A stretch of 16,158 nt of DNA from Mayfieldus sp038317345 (GTDB lineage: Bacteria; Actinomycetota; Thermoleophilia; Solirubrobacterales; 70-9). The stretch is from contig JBBQBH010000059.1 of assembly GCA_038317345.1 (NCBI GenBank), positions 1-16,158 on the forward strand, read 5' to 3'. Shown here piece by piece: positions 6,561-13,166 of the stretch. Position numbers and translations under genes: made by a program. Numbering within the stretch: the stretch's first letter is position 1; every line of letters starts with the position of its first letter. Under the pieces are notes generated by a model. That model made no database searches and had not been told where the DNA came from. It saw nothing but the letters and a program-made list of their open reading frames with translations.

Positions 6561-7460
6561 TCAATCCAGTGGATTTATGACGTTTCCTGGATCCGGTTTC
6601 TCGGCCGCCGGGGCCTGGCTGTAGTCGCCGAACGGGCCGTCCCGGCGCTCGATCGCGGCCCTGACACCATCCGCTTCCGAGGTCTCGACGAACTGGCGGG
6701 CAACGGGCGTGTTGCGCATCAGCCCGTCGAGGATTGGGCCCAGGAACTGGGTCGAGGCGAGCCCCATGTTCTCGTAGGCCTGGTTGACGATCAGCTTCAT
6801 CGCTGCGAGCTGCGAGGCGGGCAGCGAAGCGAGCCGGGCGGCCTCCTCCGCCACCGTCTCCTCCAAGTTGCTGAACGGGACGGCGCGGTTGATCAGCTCG
6901 ATCTCGGCGGCCTCGCGACCCGACAGCGCCCTGCCGGTCAGGGCGAGCTCCTTGGCCTTGGTCAACCCGAGCCGGTAGAGCCACATGCCGGTCAGGTAAC
7001 AGCCCCAGACGCGCGAGTACGGCGTCCCGATACGGGCGTCCTCGCTGGCGATCACCAGGTCGGCGCACAGCGCCATGTCGCTGCCGCCGCCGACGCACCA
7101 GCCGTGCACCTGGGCGATCACAGGCTTCGGCGAGCGCCACATGCTCATGAACTTGGGCACCGGCCCAAGGCTCTGTGCCGTGGCGACGGCGAAGTCCTTT
7201 CCGGGGTCCCATTGCCCATCGGTGGTCAGGCCCTCGTCCCAGTGATGGAAACCTTCGCCGAAGTCGAAGCCGGCGCAGAACGACCTGCCGGCGCCGCGCA
7301 GGACGATCACCTTCACCGCCCGATCGGCTATCGCCTCGTGCACCGCTGCCTCCAGCTCGTCGGGCATCGGGGGCACGATCGTGTTCAGCGAATCGGGGCG
7401 GTTGAGCGTGATCGTCGCGACCCCTTCGTCGAGGGAGTAGAGCAGGGTCTCGAAGTTCAT
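6561..7460 (-). CDS. Crotonase / enoyl-CoA hydratase-family protein with non-canonical active site
   Basis: 299 aa of the crotonase superfamily, which acts on acyl-CoA thioesters in the cytosol. TITLNRPDSLNTI (16-28), VLRGAGRSFCAGFDF (53-67; first oxyanion-hole amide) and VHGWCVGGGSDMALCADLVIA (118-138; second oxyanion-hole segment) are diagnostic. In true enoyl-CoA hydratases the two catalytic glutamates lie in GGGxELA and in the FGxPE segment. Here they are Asp128 and, in IGTPYSRVWG (144-153), Tyr or Ser. Hydration of a double bond is therefore doubtful, and hydrolase, isomerase or another crotonase reaction is possible. An insert rich in Trp/His/Gly (about 68-90) follows the first block. 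The ATG at 7460 overlaps the upstream RDD stop as TAATG, with AAGGAG in good position, so translation is coupled. The longer open frame upstream (to 7595) is not needed. Confidence 0.9.
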   Translation of the reverse strand: MNFETLLYSLDEGVATITLNRPDSLNTIVPPMPDELEAAVHEAIADRAVKVIVLRGAGRSFCAGFDFGEGFHHWDEGLTTDGQWDPGKDFAVATAQSLGPVPKFMSMWRSPKPVIAQVHGWCVGGGSDMALCADLVIASEDARIGTPYSRVWGCYLTGMWLYRLGLTKAKELALTGRALSGREAAEIELINRAVPFSNLEETVAEEAARLASLPASQLAAMKLIVNQAYENMGLASTQFLGPILDGLMRNTPVARQFVETSEADGVRAAIERRDGPFGDYSQAPAAEKPDPGNVINPLD

Positions 7461-8479
7461 TACGCGACTCCTTCGCTGGCTTGTGCCGAGTCCGCCCAGG
7501 GCGCGGAAGCGGAGGGGGTGCCGACGTAGAGCACCTCGGTGCCGGCGAGGCGATCCTGCCAACCGCGCCGATCCGCGGAGAAGACGATCGCCCATAGCCC
7601 GGCTCCGAGCGGCAGGATCGCGAGCACGAGCCCGAACAGCCGCCGCACAGCTCGGCGCATCCCGATCCGCCTGCCTTGTTCGGAGTCGAGTTGGATTCGC
7701 ACGAAGCGCATGCCCGGCGTCTGACCGGCCAACCCCCAGAAGGAGATCAGGTACAGCGAGCCCATCACGATCCAGGCAGTGGCCCCAATCGCGATCGCGG
7801 GCGCGGACACCTCGCCCCCCTGTCCGAAGGCCAAAGAGAACACAAGCGTGATCACACCGGAGAGGGCGAGGAACGCGGCGTTGAGGATCGCCCCGTCGAG
7901 CAGCACGGCAATTGCGCGGCTCACGACTCCGGCTCGATTCGTCTTTTCCTCTCGCCGCTTGCGGAAGAAGATCCGCCGCACGACGCGCTCGAATCCGTCG
8001 TCGAGGCGGTGCGTCGCGTGGGCGGCTTCGCGGCCGATGTCCTCGATCAGCCCGGCGCCCTGAGCGGTGATCGCGCTGCGCACCTCGGGCGCCTCGGCGA
8101 TCCGCTCGACCAGTTTCTGGGCCTCGTCGCTGGCCAGCAGCCGCCGCCAGACCCGGTCGATCATCTCGCTGTCGATCGCCTCGTTGAGCGCCCGCTCGAC
8201 AGCGGGGCTGCGCATCGCCTGCTCAACCGCTTCCTCGACCACCGGCCCCTCCAACACCCGTGCCAGCGCCCGCTCCGCCGCCTGGCTCTCGATCGCGCGT
8301 ACGATCGCCTCCTCGGCGATGGCCTCCGTCGCGCCCTCGATTCCGGTCGCTCGGGCGACGCGTTGGGCGCTCCGCGCGCCTCTGCCGAGCAGGCGCGCCG
8401 GGAACGGCGTGCGGCCGCGCCGGGCCGAATCGTCCGGGCGATCGGGCGGGTCGGGGAGGCTGCCGGTGCTTTCCCCCAT
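7460..8479 (-). CDS. RDD-family membrane protein with N-terminal 13-residue helical repeats
   Basis: 339 aa. Residues 1-58 are Pro/Arg-rich and probably disordered. Residues 59-136 are six tandem 13-residue units of the form hydrophobic-x-x-hydrophobic-hydrophobic-x-(S/A/G)-x-x-hydrophobic-x-x-hydrophobic. Residues 160-180 are basic. The C-terminal RDD domain (about 182-318) has membrane segments near 186-219, 226-252 and 281-300, the AGQTPGMRFVRIQL loop, and a final RRGWQDRLAGTEVL. The RDD domain is a small membrane module of poorly defined role (some members are linked to ion transport). The ATG at 8479 has no Shine-Dalgarno site, but TAGACT lies nine bases upstream (8489-8494, minus strand), so the mRNA may be nearly leaderless. 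It is coupled by TAATG to the crotonase gene. Confidence 0.88.
   Translation of the reverse strand: MGESTGSLPDPPDRPDDSARRGRTPFPARLLGRGARSAQRVARATGIEGATEAIAEEAIVRAIESQAAERALARVLEGPVVEEAVEQAMRSPAVERALNEAIDSEMIDRVWRRLLASDEAQKLVERIAEAPEVRSAITAQGAGLIEDIGREAAHATHRLDDGFERVVRRIFFRKRREEKTNRAGVVSRAIAVLLDGAILNAAFLALSGVITLVFSLAFGQGGEVSAPAIAIGATAWIVMGSLYLISFWGLAGQTPGMRFVRIQLDSEQGRRIGMRRAVRRLFGLVLAILPLGAGLWAIVFSADRRGWQDRLAGTEVLYVGTPSASAPWADSAQASEGVA
8072..8305 (-). repeat. Region coding six tandem 13-residue repeats in the RDD protein
   Basis: Units, in order: IVRAIESQAAERA, LARVLEGPVVEEA, VEQAMRSPAVERA, LNEAIDSEMIDRV, WRRLLASDEAQKL, VERIAEAPEVRSA. They follow without gaps and share hydrophobic positions 1, 4, 5, 10 and 13 and a small or polar residue at 7. 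The DNA copies are diverged, so this is an old protein repeat and not a recent DNA amplification. A degenerate unit may precede them (about residues 46-58). Confidence 0.7.
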
Positions 8480-8558
8480 CGCGCGGCGAGTCTAGGAGGG
8501 GCGCCGGTCATTGCCCCGTCCCGGCGCACGGGCCTAGCTTCTCGAACCGGCGCGAGGC

Positions 8559-9245
8559 CTAGGACGCGGCTGCCGACGCCGAAGCGCCGTTGCCGGAATG
8601 ACCGTTGCGGTTCCGGATCAGGTACTCGAGGTCGTCGTGATCGACATCTCCGATTGGGAGCCTCTCGCCGAGCGCGGCGCGGGCCGCATCGGGGTCGTCC
8701 GTGCAGAGAAGCAGGCCGACGATCGAATTCCGCTCAGAAGAACGGTAAGCGTTCTGCCCGCGAGGTGCGGGGGCGGGAATTGCTGGATCGAGAATCAGCG
8801 CCAAGTTGGGGGGCCGTGCCGGAACCGGGTCCAGAGCCGCCACCGGGCACTCGGGGGGCATCAACGACGCGGCGTTGCTCCACAGTGGACCGATCAGTGC
8901 TCCGTAGCCGGGGCCGTCGGAACGATCGGCGTAGACGGGGAAGCGGCAGACCTCGGAGACGTAACCCCAGCGCGCACCATCGTCCACGACCGCCTTGCGG
9001 ATCGAGTCCCACGGGATCTCGAGCCGACCCTTGAGCTCGGCCCGCGCGTCGACGACAAGGGCGTCATCGGTGACCAGCAGCGTTCCGGTCCTGGGCCGGC
9101 GCCTTTGCACCGTCTCCCAGACCTTCCTCCCCCGCCTCCGCAGAAAGCCAGAAGGGGGCGAGGCTCCCGCTAGGCGAATCTCTGCGACCGAGCCGCTGCG
9201 GGACCCGTTTGCAGATTGGACTACGGAGAGATTGCGAACCGCCAC
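8559..9245 (-). CDS. Conserved-looking protein of unknown function (possible PH-like fold)
   Basis: 228 aa, soluble, not recognised with certainty. After a basic stretch (35-53, many Arg) comes GTLLVTDDALVVDARAEL (54-71) and LEIPWDSIRKAVVDDG (75-90). This pattern of beta strands followed by an 'IPW..I' turn is seen in bacterial PH-like domains. Residues 145-153 (PPNLALILD) and 175-192 (IVGLLLCTDDPDAARAAL) look like further strands and a final helix. The C-terminus is a low-complexity Asn/Gly/Ser/Ala tail (about 214-228). The start is GTG at 9245 and has no clear Shine-Dalgarno site. It lies 39 bases after the SRPBCC gene and 79 bases before the RDD gene on the same strand. The PH-like suggestion is inference only. 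Confidence 0.72.
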   Translation of the reverse strand: MAVRNLSVVQSANGSRSGSVAEIRLAGASPPSGFLRRRGRKVWETVQRRRPRTGTLLVTDDALVVDARAELKGRLEIPWDSIRKAVVDDGARWGYVSEVCRFPVYADRSDGPGYGALIGPLWSNAASLMPPECPVAALDPVPARPPNLALILDPAIPAPAPRGQNAYRSSERNSIVGLLLCTDDPDAARAALGERLPIGDVDHDDLEYLIRNRNGHSGNGASASAAAS

Positions 9246-9284
9246 AAATATCCGTATCGGCTCGTAGAGCGGGGTTCCTTAGGG

Positions 9285-9740
9285 TTATCCAGAGAATCCC
9301 TGGTTCAGCTGCTTTGCCAGCCGGCGCATCGCTTTGCCATTGGCGCGCTTCAGAAATATGCGCATCAGCGGCGCCGCCAGACGCTCGTTCCTGGGTGCCT
9401 CGAGCCACGCGAACTCGAAGGAGATCTTGGTACCGCCGTCGGGCAGCTTCTCGAGAACGTAGGTACCCCGGGTCCGTCGACGACCCTTTGCGCTGACATC
9501 CTCCTCGACGATGCGGCGGGGCGGGTCAGCCTCGATTATTTCGATATCGATCCGCTCGTTGGAGGATTTCGCGTTGACGCGCACCTGTGCTCGGGCTCCG
9601 ACCCCGGAGCGCGGACCGGAGAGCTGCCAATCGACCATCAGGTGGTCGGTGAACGACTCATGATTGGCCAGCACGTCGAGAAACGCGTAGACCTCTTCGC
9701 GGCTGTTGGGAACGCTGACGGAGACGGTGACCGGTTTCAC
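9285..9740 (-). CDS. SRPBCC-family (polyketide cyclase/START-like) protein
   Basis: 151 aa. The N-terminus VTVSVSVPNSREEVYAFLDVLANHESF (about 4-30) is the first strand and helix of the SRPBCC helix-grip fold. RGTYVLEKLPDGGTKISFEFAWLEAP (about 91-116) is the paired-strand segment, and a long C-terminal helix (about 118-147) closes the hydrophobic cavity. Members bind hydrophobic ligands or catalyse cyclisations; nothing here fixes the ligand. The start is GTG at 9740 with no Shine-Dalgarno site. GATACT (9748-9753, minus strand) ends seven bases before it, which suits a leaderless transcript. Confidence 0.85.
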   Translation of the reverse strand: MKPVTVSVSVPNSREEVYAFLDVLANHESFTDHLMVDWQLSGPRSGVGARAQVRVNAKSSNERIDIEIIEADPPRRIVEEDVSAKGRRRTRGTYVLEKLPDGGTKISFEFAWLEAPRNERLAAPLMRIFLKRANGKAMRRLAKQLNQGFSG

Positions 9741-9794
9741 GAGGCCCAGTATCTAACCGCCTCCCGCAGCCGAGCTGCCCGTTCCCAGCGAAGA

Positions 9795-10415
9795 TCAGGC
9801 AGCAGCAGCCTGAGCGCGGGCCGCCTCGGGATCGAGGCCCTGGCGCCGCGCAATCGCCGCCCGCGCCCAGGCGAGCCCGGCGCCGCCGATCGCGGCCACG
9901 AGGCCCAATCCCGACACGGTGGCTGCCCCCGCGGGGCCGAAGTAGGCGGCTACGAAAGCCAGGCTTCCGACCCAAACGACCCCGCCGGCGACGTTGAAGA
10001 TCATGAAACGGTGCCACGACATCTGCGCGGCGCCCGCCGTGAGGGGGGTGAGATAGCGGGCGCAGGGAACCCAGCGCGAGAGGAAAACCGCTGGGTCGCC
10101 GTAGCGGGCGAAGAACCGCTCCGCACCGTGAAGCATCCGATGGCGCTTGGCGACGAATCGCCCCGGTCGTAGCAGCAGCCTCCGTCCGCCCCGGCGACCG
10201 ATCACGTAACCGAGGCAGGCACCGAGGATCGTCGCCGCCAGCGCGAGCATGATCACCAGCGGCAGCGAGAGCTGTCCGGCGCCGGCCAACACCACCGCAC
10301 CGAGCAGGGCGGTCTCGCCGGGCAGCGGAAGCCCGGCGTATTCGGCGAGCAATAGTCCGAACAGCGCCGCATATCCAAGCTCGGCTGGAAGTGAGAAGAG
10401 CATCTGTATTGCCAT
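9795..10415 (-). CDS. DedA-family (VTT domain) inner-membrane protein
   Basis: 206 aa from the ATG at 10415. DedA proteins are polytopic membrane proteins, some of which flip polyprenyl or phospholipid carriers or support envelope proton balance. The sequence has EYAGLPLPGET (25-35, with the conserved Glu34) and GDPAVFLSRWVPCARYLTPLTAGAAQMSW (106-134). The Arg114 and Arg120 pair has the six-residue spacing of the essential arginines of E. coli DedA proteins, and FNVAGGVVW follows (140-148). Hydrophobic segments lie near 13-30, 36-73, 136-160 and 166-184. The frame is open further upstream to a TTG at 10484, but the extra 23 residues look unlike the family's N-terminus, so I prefer 10415. A GGGCC/GGCCC hairpin ends one base before this ATG. 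Confidence 0.9.
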   Translation of the reverse strand: MAIQMLFSLPAELGYAALFGLLLAEYAGLPLPGETALLGAVVLAGAGQLSLPLVIMLALAATILGACLGYVIGRRGGRRLLLRPGRFVAKRHRMLHGAERFFARYGDPAVFLSRWVPCARYLTPLTAGAAQMSWHRFMIFNVAGGVVWVGSLAFVAAYFGPAGAATVSGLGLVAAIGGAGLAWARAAIARRQGLDPEAARAQAAAA

Positions 10416-10416
10416 C

Positions 10417-10431
10417 GGGCCTCGAGGGCCC
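10417..10431 (-). promoter_or_regulatory. Hairpin directly before the dedA start codon
   Basis: GGGCC-TCGAG-GGCCC forms a 5-bp all-GC stem, one base upstream of the preferred ATG. It includes the only Shine-Dalgarno-like bases (GAGG). A second stem, GCTGG/CCAGC with an 8-base loop, lies a little further upstream (about 10453-10472). If transcribed they would limit ribosome access. They may instead indicate that the true start is elsewhere (ATG at 10403 or TTG at 10484). Confidence 0.3.
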
Positions 10432-10525
10432 ACCCCTGAACGGATGATCGCTAGCTGGACCTTTCGCCAGCCCACAATCCCCAATCAACTCATCATCACT
10501 ATGCAGTACTTGGCTAAAGCATGCA

Positions 10526-11306
10526 TCAATTGCGCTCGCCGACAAGCAACGATTGCAACCCACGCCCGATCCGGCCCCGCTCATCGAGCAGCAGGGTGTC
10601 GGCGACGCCAATGCCGTTCGGCTGCGGCCTGGTGACCGCGTCGAGGCAGACCCACTCGCCGACCGGCATCCGTTCCAGGTAGACGCTGAGGTCGACGTTG
10701 ATGAATAGGAAGCGGGTCCAGTCGAGCGTCACGCTGACCCCGTTGCCGGAGTCGGCGGCGGTCAGCACCCGCTGCAGGGGCGAGGGCTGCTCGCCATCGA
10801 CCAGCGGTTGGCGCATCCGCATCCAGACCTTCGCCCGGGCTCAACTCCGTGAACGCGCCCTCCAGGAAGCGGTACTCCATCGCCGTGTGGTAGCCGACCT
10901 CCTCGCCGGTGCTGATGAACTCGCCCGGTTCGGCAGTCTCGGGACCGGGCGGCGCCTCCCCGTTTGGCAGCTCGGGAAGCTCCACCGGGGCGGTGCGCAG
11001 GCGCCAGGCGGTGGCCCGCATCACCTCCCCCTCCTCGTCGGACAGCGATCCCTCGACCAGCTGCACGCGGCGCCCCGGTCGTGTCACCCGCATCTCGACC
11101 CGCAGCGGGACGATCGGAACCGCGCGCATGATCTCGAAGCTGATGCGAGAGACCTGAAACTCCTCGGCGTCCTCGAGTCGCTCGACCTCACGTCCCAGCA
11201 GCGCGGCGGGCGGGCCGGCGTGCTGGAAGTCAGGGTCCCAGGGTCCGCGGGTCAGCTCGGTGGAGACAAAACGGTCCCCATCGGGCTCGTAGAAGGACGC
11301 GAGCAC
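10526..11306 (-). pseudogene. TesB-like hotdog thioesterase, frameshifted near 10828
   Basis: Acyl-CoA thioesterase-family protein of about 259 aa once one base is removed. The N-terminal frame (11306 down to about 10830) gives FYEPDGDRFVSTELTRGPWD, FQHAGPPAALLGREVE and ISFEIMRAVPI, the first hotdog domain. After LSPGE the frame turns to low-quality Arg-rich sequence. From about 10828 another frame gives VWMRMRQPLVDGEQPS, LQRVLTAADSGNG, DLSVYLERMPVGEWVCLDA and GIGVADTLLLDERGRIGRGLQSLLV, the second hotdog domain. Removing one C from the CC at 10828-10829 (plus strand) joins them as LSPGE-VWMRMR. This is either a real inactivating mutation or an assembly error. Both parts look well preserved, so it is recent in either case. 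The start is GTG at 11306; TAGGAT (11313-11318, minus strand) ends six bases before it with no Shine-Dalgarno site. Confidence 0.85.
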
Positions 11307-11340
11307 GCGGGCATCCTAGGCGCCCGGCGAGCCGAGTCGG

Positions 11341-11964
11341 TCAGCAGTGGTGACCGAAGTGGTTGACCCAGAGGTGGGCGCTGGAGCTGCCGCCGAGTGG
11401 GCCGACCCGCAGCGAGATCCCGAACTCGTCGTACTCGGCACCGAGCAGGTTTTCGCGGTGTGAGGGAGAGTGAAGCCAGGCCTTCATCACCGAGCGCACC
11501 GTCCCCAGAGTGCCGCTGCCCCAGGCGAGGTTCTCCCCCGCCCACCAGCAACGGCTGTTGAGGTAGCCGGCGCGGCGGAACCAGAAGAGGAAGTCGCGCC
11601 CGCAGGCCTCGTGGCTGAACTGGTTGCAGCGCAGGATGTCGGCCGCCTTGTTGTCGGCGGAGCCATCGAGCTTGCGCGAGTCGGCGAGCTTCGGCAGGCC
11701 CGCCTCCTGGCGCGCGAAGTTGACCATGCACTCCATCGCCGCCTCCTGGGCTGCGATCGGGGCGTTCGGGTCGTCGACCCCGAGGCATGAGTCGCCCGGT
11801 GCGGCAAGCGTCCGCAGGGCGGTGCGATTGCCCGAGAGGGCAAGCGCGCGGATGTTCGGGCTGCCGCTGGACATAGCGCTGGACGTATTGAGAGCGGGGG
11901 CATTGCTCGCCAGCGCAAGCATCAGCAGCGTGCAGAGGATCCCCAGGATTGCCGTTCGCCTCAT
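11341..11964 (-). CDS. Secreted CAP/SCP-domain protein
   Basis: 207 aa with a signal peptide (MRR, hydrophobic 5-20, probable cleavage near APA, about 24). The CAP domain (about 77-205) has FSHEACG (His118), WWAGENLAWG (Glu144) and the signature HSPSHRENLL (165-174; His165), then DEFGISLRVG and a final HLWVNHFG. These His and Glu residues line the CAP cavity. Six cysteines remain in the mature part (60, 79, 113, 121, 139, 207), consistent with three disulfides outside the cell. Bacterial CAP proteins are exported and mostly of unknown role; lipid binding and proteolysis have been proposed for relatives. The ATG at 11964 is preceded by a palindrome that includes its first base and by no strong Shine-Dalgarno site. 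Divergent from msrB. Confidence 0.92.
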   Translation of the reverse strand: MRRTAILGILCTLLMLALASNAPALNTSSAMSSGSPNIRALALSGNRTALRTLAAPGDSCLGVDDPNAPIAAQEAAMECMVNFARQEAGLPKLADSRKLDGSADNKAADILRCNQFSHEACGRDFLFWFRRAGYLNSRCWWAGENLAWGSGTLGTVRSVMKAWLHSPSHRENLLGAEYDEFGISLRVGPLGGSSSAHLWVNHFGHHC

Positions 11965-11979
11965 CGAAGCCCGCTTCGA
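11964..11979 (-). promoter_or_regulatory. Palindrome abutting the CAP-gene start codon
   Basis: TCGAAGC-CC-GCTTCGA is a perfect 7-bp dyad. In the minus-strand mRNA it gives a 6-bp stem closed by a CGGG tetraloop, and the A of the ATG is the last base of the stem. It lies where the ribosome-binding site should be and could restrict initiation, or it could act as a DNA operator. Confidence 0.45.
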
Positions 11980-11991
11980 CCCTCTGCAAAA

Positions 11992-12006
11992 CTGACTTGA
12001 AGTCAG
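11992..12006. promoter_or_regulatory. 15-bp palindrome in the CAP-msrB divergent region
   Basis: CTGACTT-G-AAGTCAG is a perfect 7-bp dyad centred on one base, in the 141-bp spacer between the divergent CAP and msrB genes. The one-base centre argues for a dimeric regulator site more than an RNA hairpin. No promoter in this spacer matches consensus well. The best msrB candidate is TTGGCG (12063-12068), 17 bases, then TAGGTA, and it is weak. Confidence 0.45.
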
Positions 12007-12105
12007 ACAAGTGGAGTCGAACTACCGTCCGCGGGCCATTCGAATGACCGTCCGGCGAGGGGTTGGCGGAACTAGGCTTCCGGACTAGGTAATAGGAGGT
12101 AGCGC

Positions 12106-12525
12106 GTGGCTAGCGAGACAAAGAAAGTCAGTAAATCGGAAGAGGAGTGGCGGGAGCAGCTGAGCCCAGAGGAGTACGAGGTGACCCGGCAGGGTGGCAC
12201 CGAGCGCCCCTTTACAGGCCGCTACTGGGACAATCACGACGACGGGATGTACCGCTGCGTCGGCTGCGGGACTGAGTTGTTCTCCTCGGATACGAAGTTC
12301 GACTCCGGGACCGGCTGGCCGAGCTTCACCGAGCCAGCGAATCTCGAGCACGTCGAGCTGCGGCCCGACAACAGCCTGCTGATGCGCCGCACCGAGGTCG
12401 TCTGCAAGCACTGCGGCTCCCACCTCGGCCACGTCTTCGACGACGGGCCGGGCCCGACAGGGCAGCGCTACTGCATCAACGGCTGCGCGCTGACCTTCGA
12501 GAAGCCGGAGCCGAGCGAGGGCTAG
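12106..12525 (+). CDS. msrB: Peptide-methionine (R)-S-oxide reductase MsrB
   Basis: 139 aa. Reduces methionine-R-sulfoxide in proteins, using thioredoxin-type electrons. Structural zinc is held by two CxxC pairs, RCVGCG (Cys51, Cys54) and CKHCGSHLGHVF (Cys100, Cys103). FDSGTGWPSF (65-74) and the catalytic RYCIN (Cys123) complete the signature. The residue after INS in most MsrB proteins is Ala or Val; here the run is INGCAL, giving an extra Cys127 close to the catalytic cysteine. Start is GTG at 12106 with AGGAGG six bases upstream (12094-12099), one of the best ribosome-binding sites in the window. The stop shares CTAG with the convergent response regulator gene. Confidence 0.97.
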   Translation: MASETKKVSKSEEEWREQLSPEEYEVTRQGGTERPFTGRYWDNHDDGMYRCVGCGTELFSSDTKFDSGTGWPSFTEPANLEHVELRPDNSLLMRRTEVVCKHCGSHLGHVFDDGPGPTGQRYCINGCALTFEKPEPSEG

Positions 12526-13166
12526 AGGGCGCCGCCGGCGCCGAGGTAGCTGAAGCGGACGGCCAGCGCAACGGCTTCCGTGCGCGTGTCCACCTCGAGC
12601 TTCGCGATCGCGTTGCGAACGTGGGTGTGAACGGTTGCCGGACTGAGGGAGAGTCGCTCGGCGATCTCCTTCACCCGCAGGCCCTCGGCGAGCAGCTCGA
12701 GAATCTGGCGCTCGCGCGGTGAGAGGTCGAGAAGCTTTTCGACTTCAGAGGGCTTGCCGCCCGCGAAGTCGCCGCCGAGGAAGGTTCCGCCACCGGTGAC
12801 CGCCTTCACGGCCTTGGCGATGTCCTCGGCCGGAGCCGACTTCAGCACGTAGCCGGAGGCGCCGGCCCGCAGCGCCAGCGCCAGAAGGTCGGGCTGGGCG
12901 TGGGCGGTGAAGATGATCACCTTTGTGCGCGGGCGGGCCTTCAGCACTTCCTTGGTCGCCTCGATCCCGTCGCGCTTCGGCATCTCGACGTCGATGATCA
13001 CGACGTCGGGGTCAAGCTCCTTGACGACGTCGACGACCTCGCGACCGTCGCCGGCCTCGCCGACGATCTCGACCACGCCGCTGTTGGCCATGCGGGACTT
13101 GATCGCGTCTCGCACGATTTCATGGTCATCACAGAGGACAACCCGCTTGCCGTTGTTGATGCTCAT
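12522..13166 (-). CDS. NarL/FixJ-type response regulator (REC + LuxR HTH)
   Basis: 214 aa. The receiver domain (about 7-122) has the acidic pair DD (13-14), the phospho-acceptor Asp59 in VVIIDVEMPKRDG, Thr87 in IIFTA and Lys109 in GYVLKS, so all phosphorylation residues are present. The LuxR-type helix-turn-helix (about 147-205) reads LSPRERQILELLAEGLRVKEIAERLSLS and ATVHTHVRNAIAKL. It should be a DNA-binding regulator activated by a histidine kinase, but no kinase is in the window. Its ATG overlaps the serS TGA as ATGA, so it is translated together with serS, an unusual partner. Upstream of the ATG lies only serS coding sequence. Target genes cannot be told from sequence. Confidence 0.95.
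   Translation of the reverse strand: MSINNGKRVVLCDDHEIVRDAIKSRMANSGVVEIVGEAGDGREVVDVVKELDPDVVIIDVEMPKRDGIEATKEVLKARPRTKVIIFTAHAQPDLLALALRAGASGYVLKSAPAEDIAKAVKAVTGGGTFLGGDFAGGKPSEVEKLLDLSPRERQILELLAEGLRVKEIAERLSLSPATVHTHVRNAIAKLEVDTRTEAVALAVRFSYLGAGGAL

Noticed and set aside
6306..7529. Plus-strand open frames opposite the crotonase, DUF3089 and RDD genes (also 4561-5694 and 7676-9034)
   Set aside because: They are shadows of well-identified minus-strand genes, with no motifs and no ribosome-binding sites.
10501..10511. The 12-mer TATGCAGTACTT shared between the dedA upstream region (10500-10511) and the serS 3' end (13197-13206 area)
   Set aside because: Several 12-mer matches are expected by chance in 16 kb, and one copy is serS coding sequence (EVLHTY), so I do not treat it as a repeat element.
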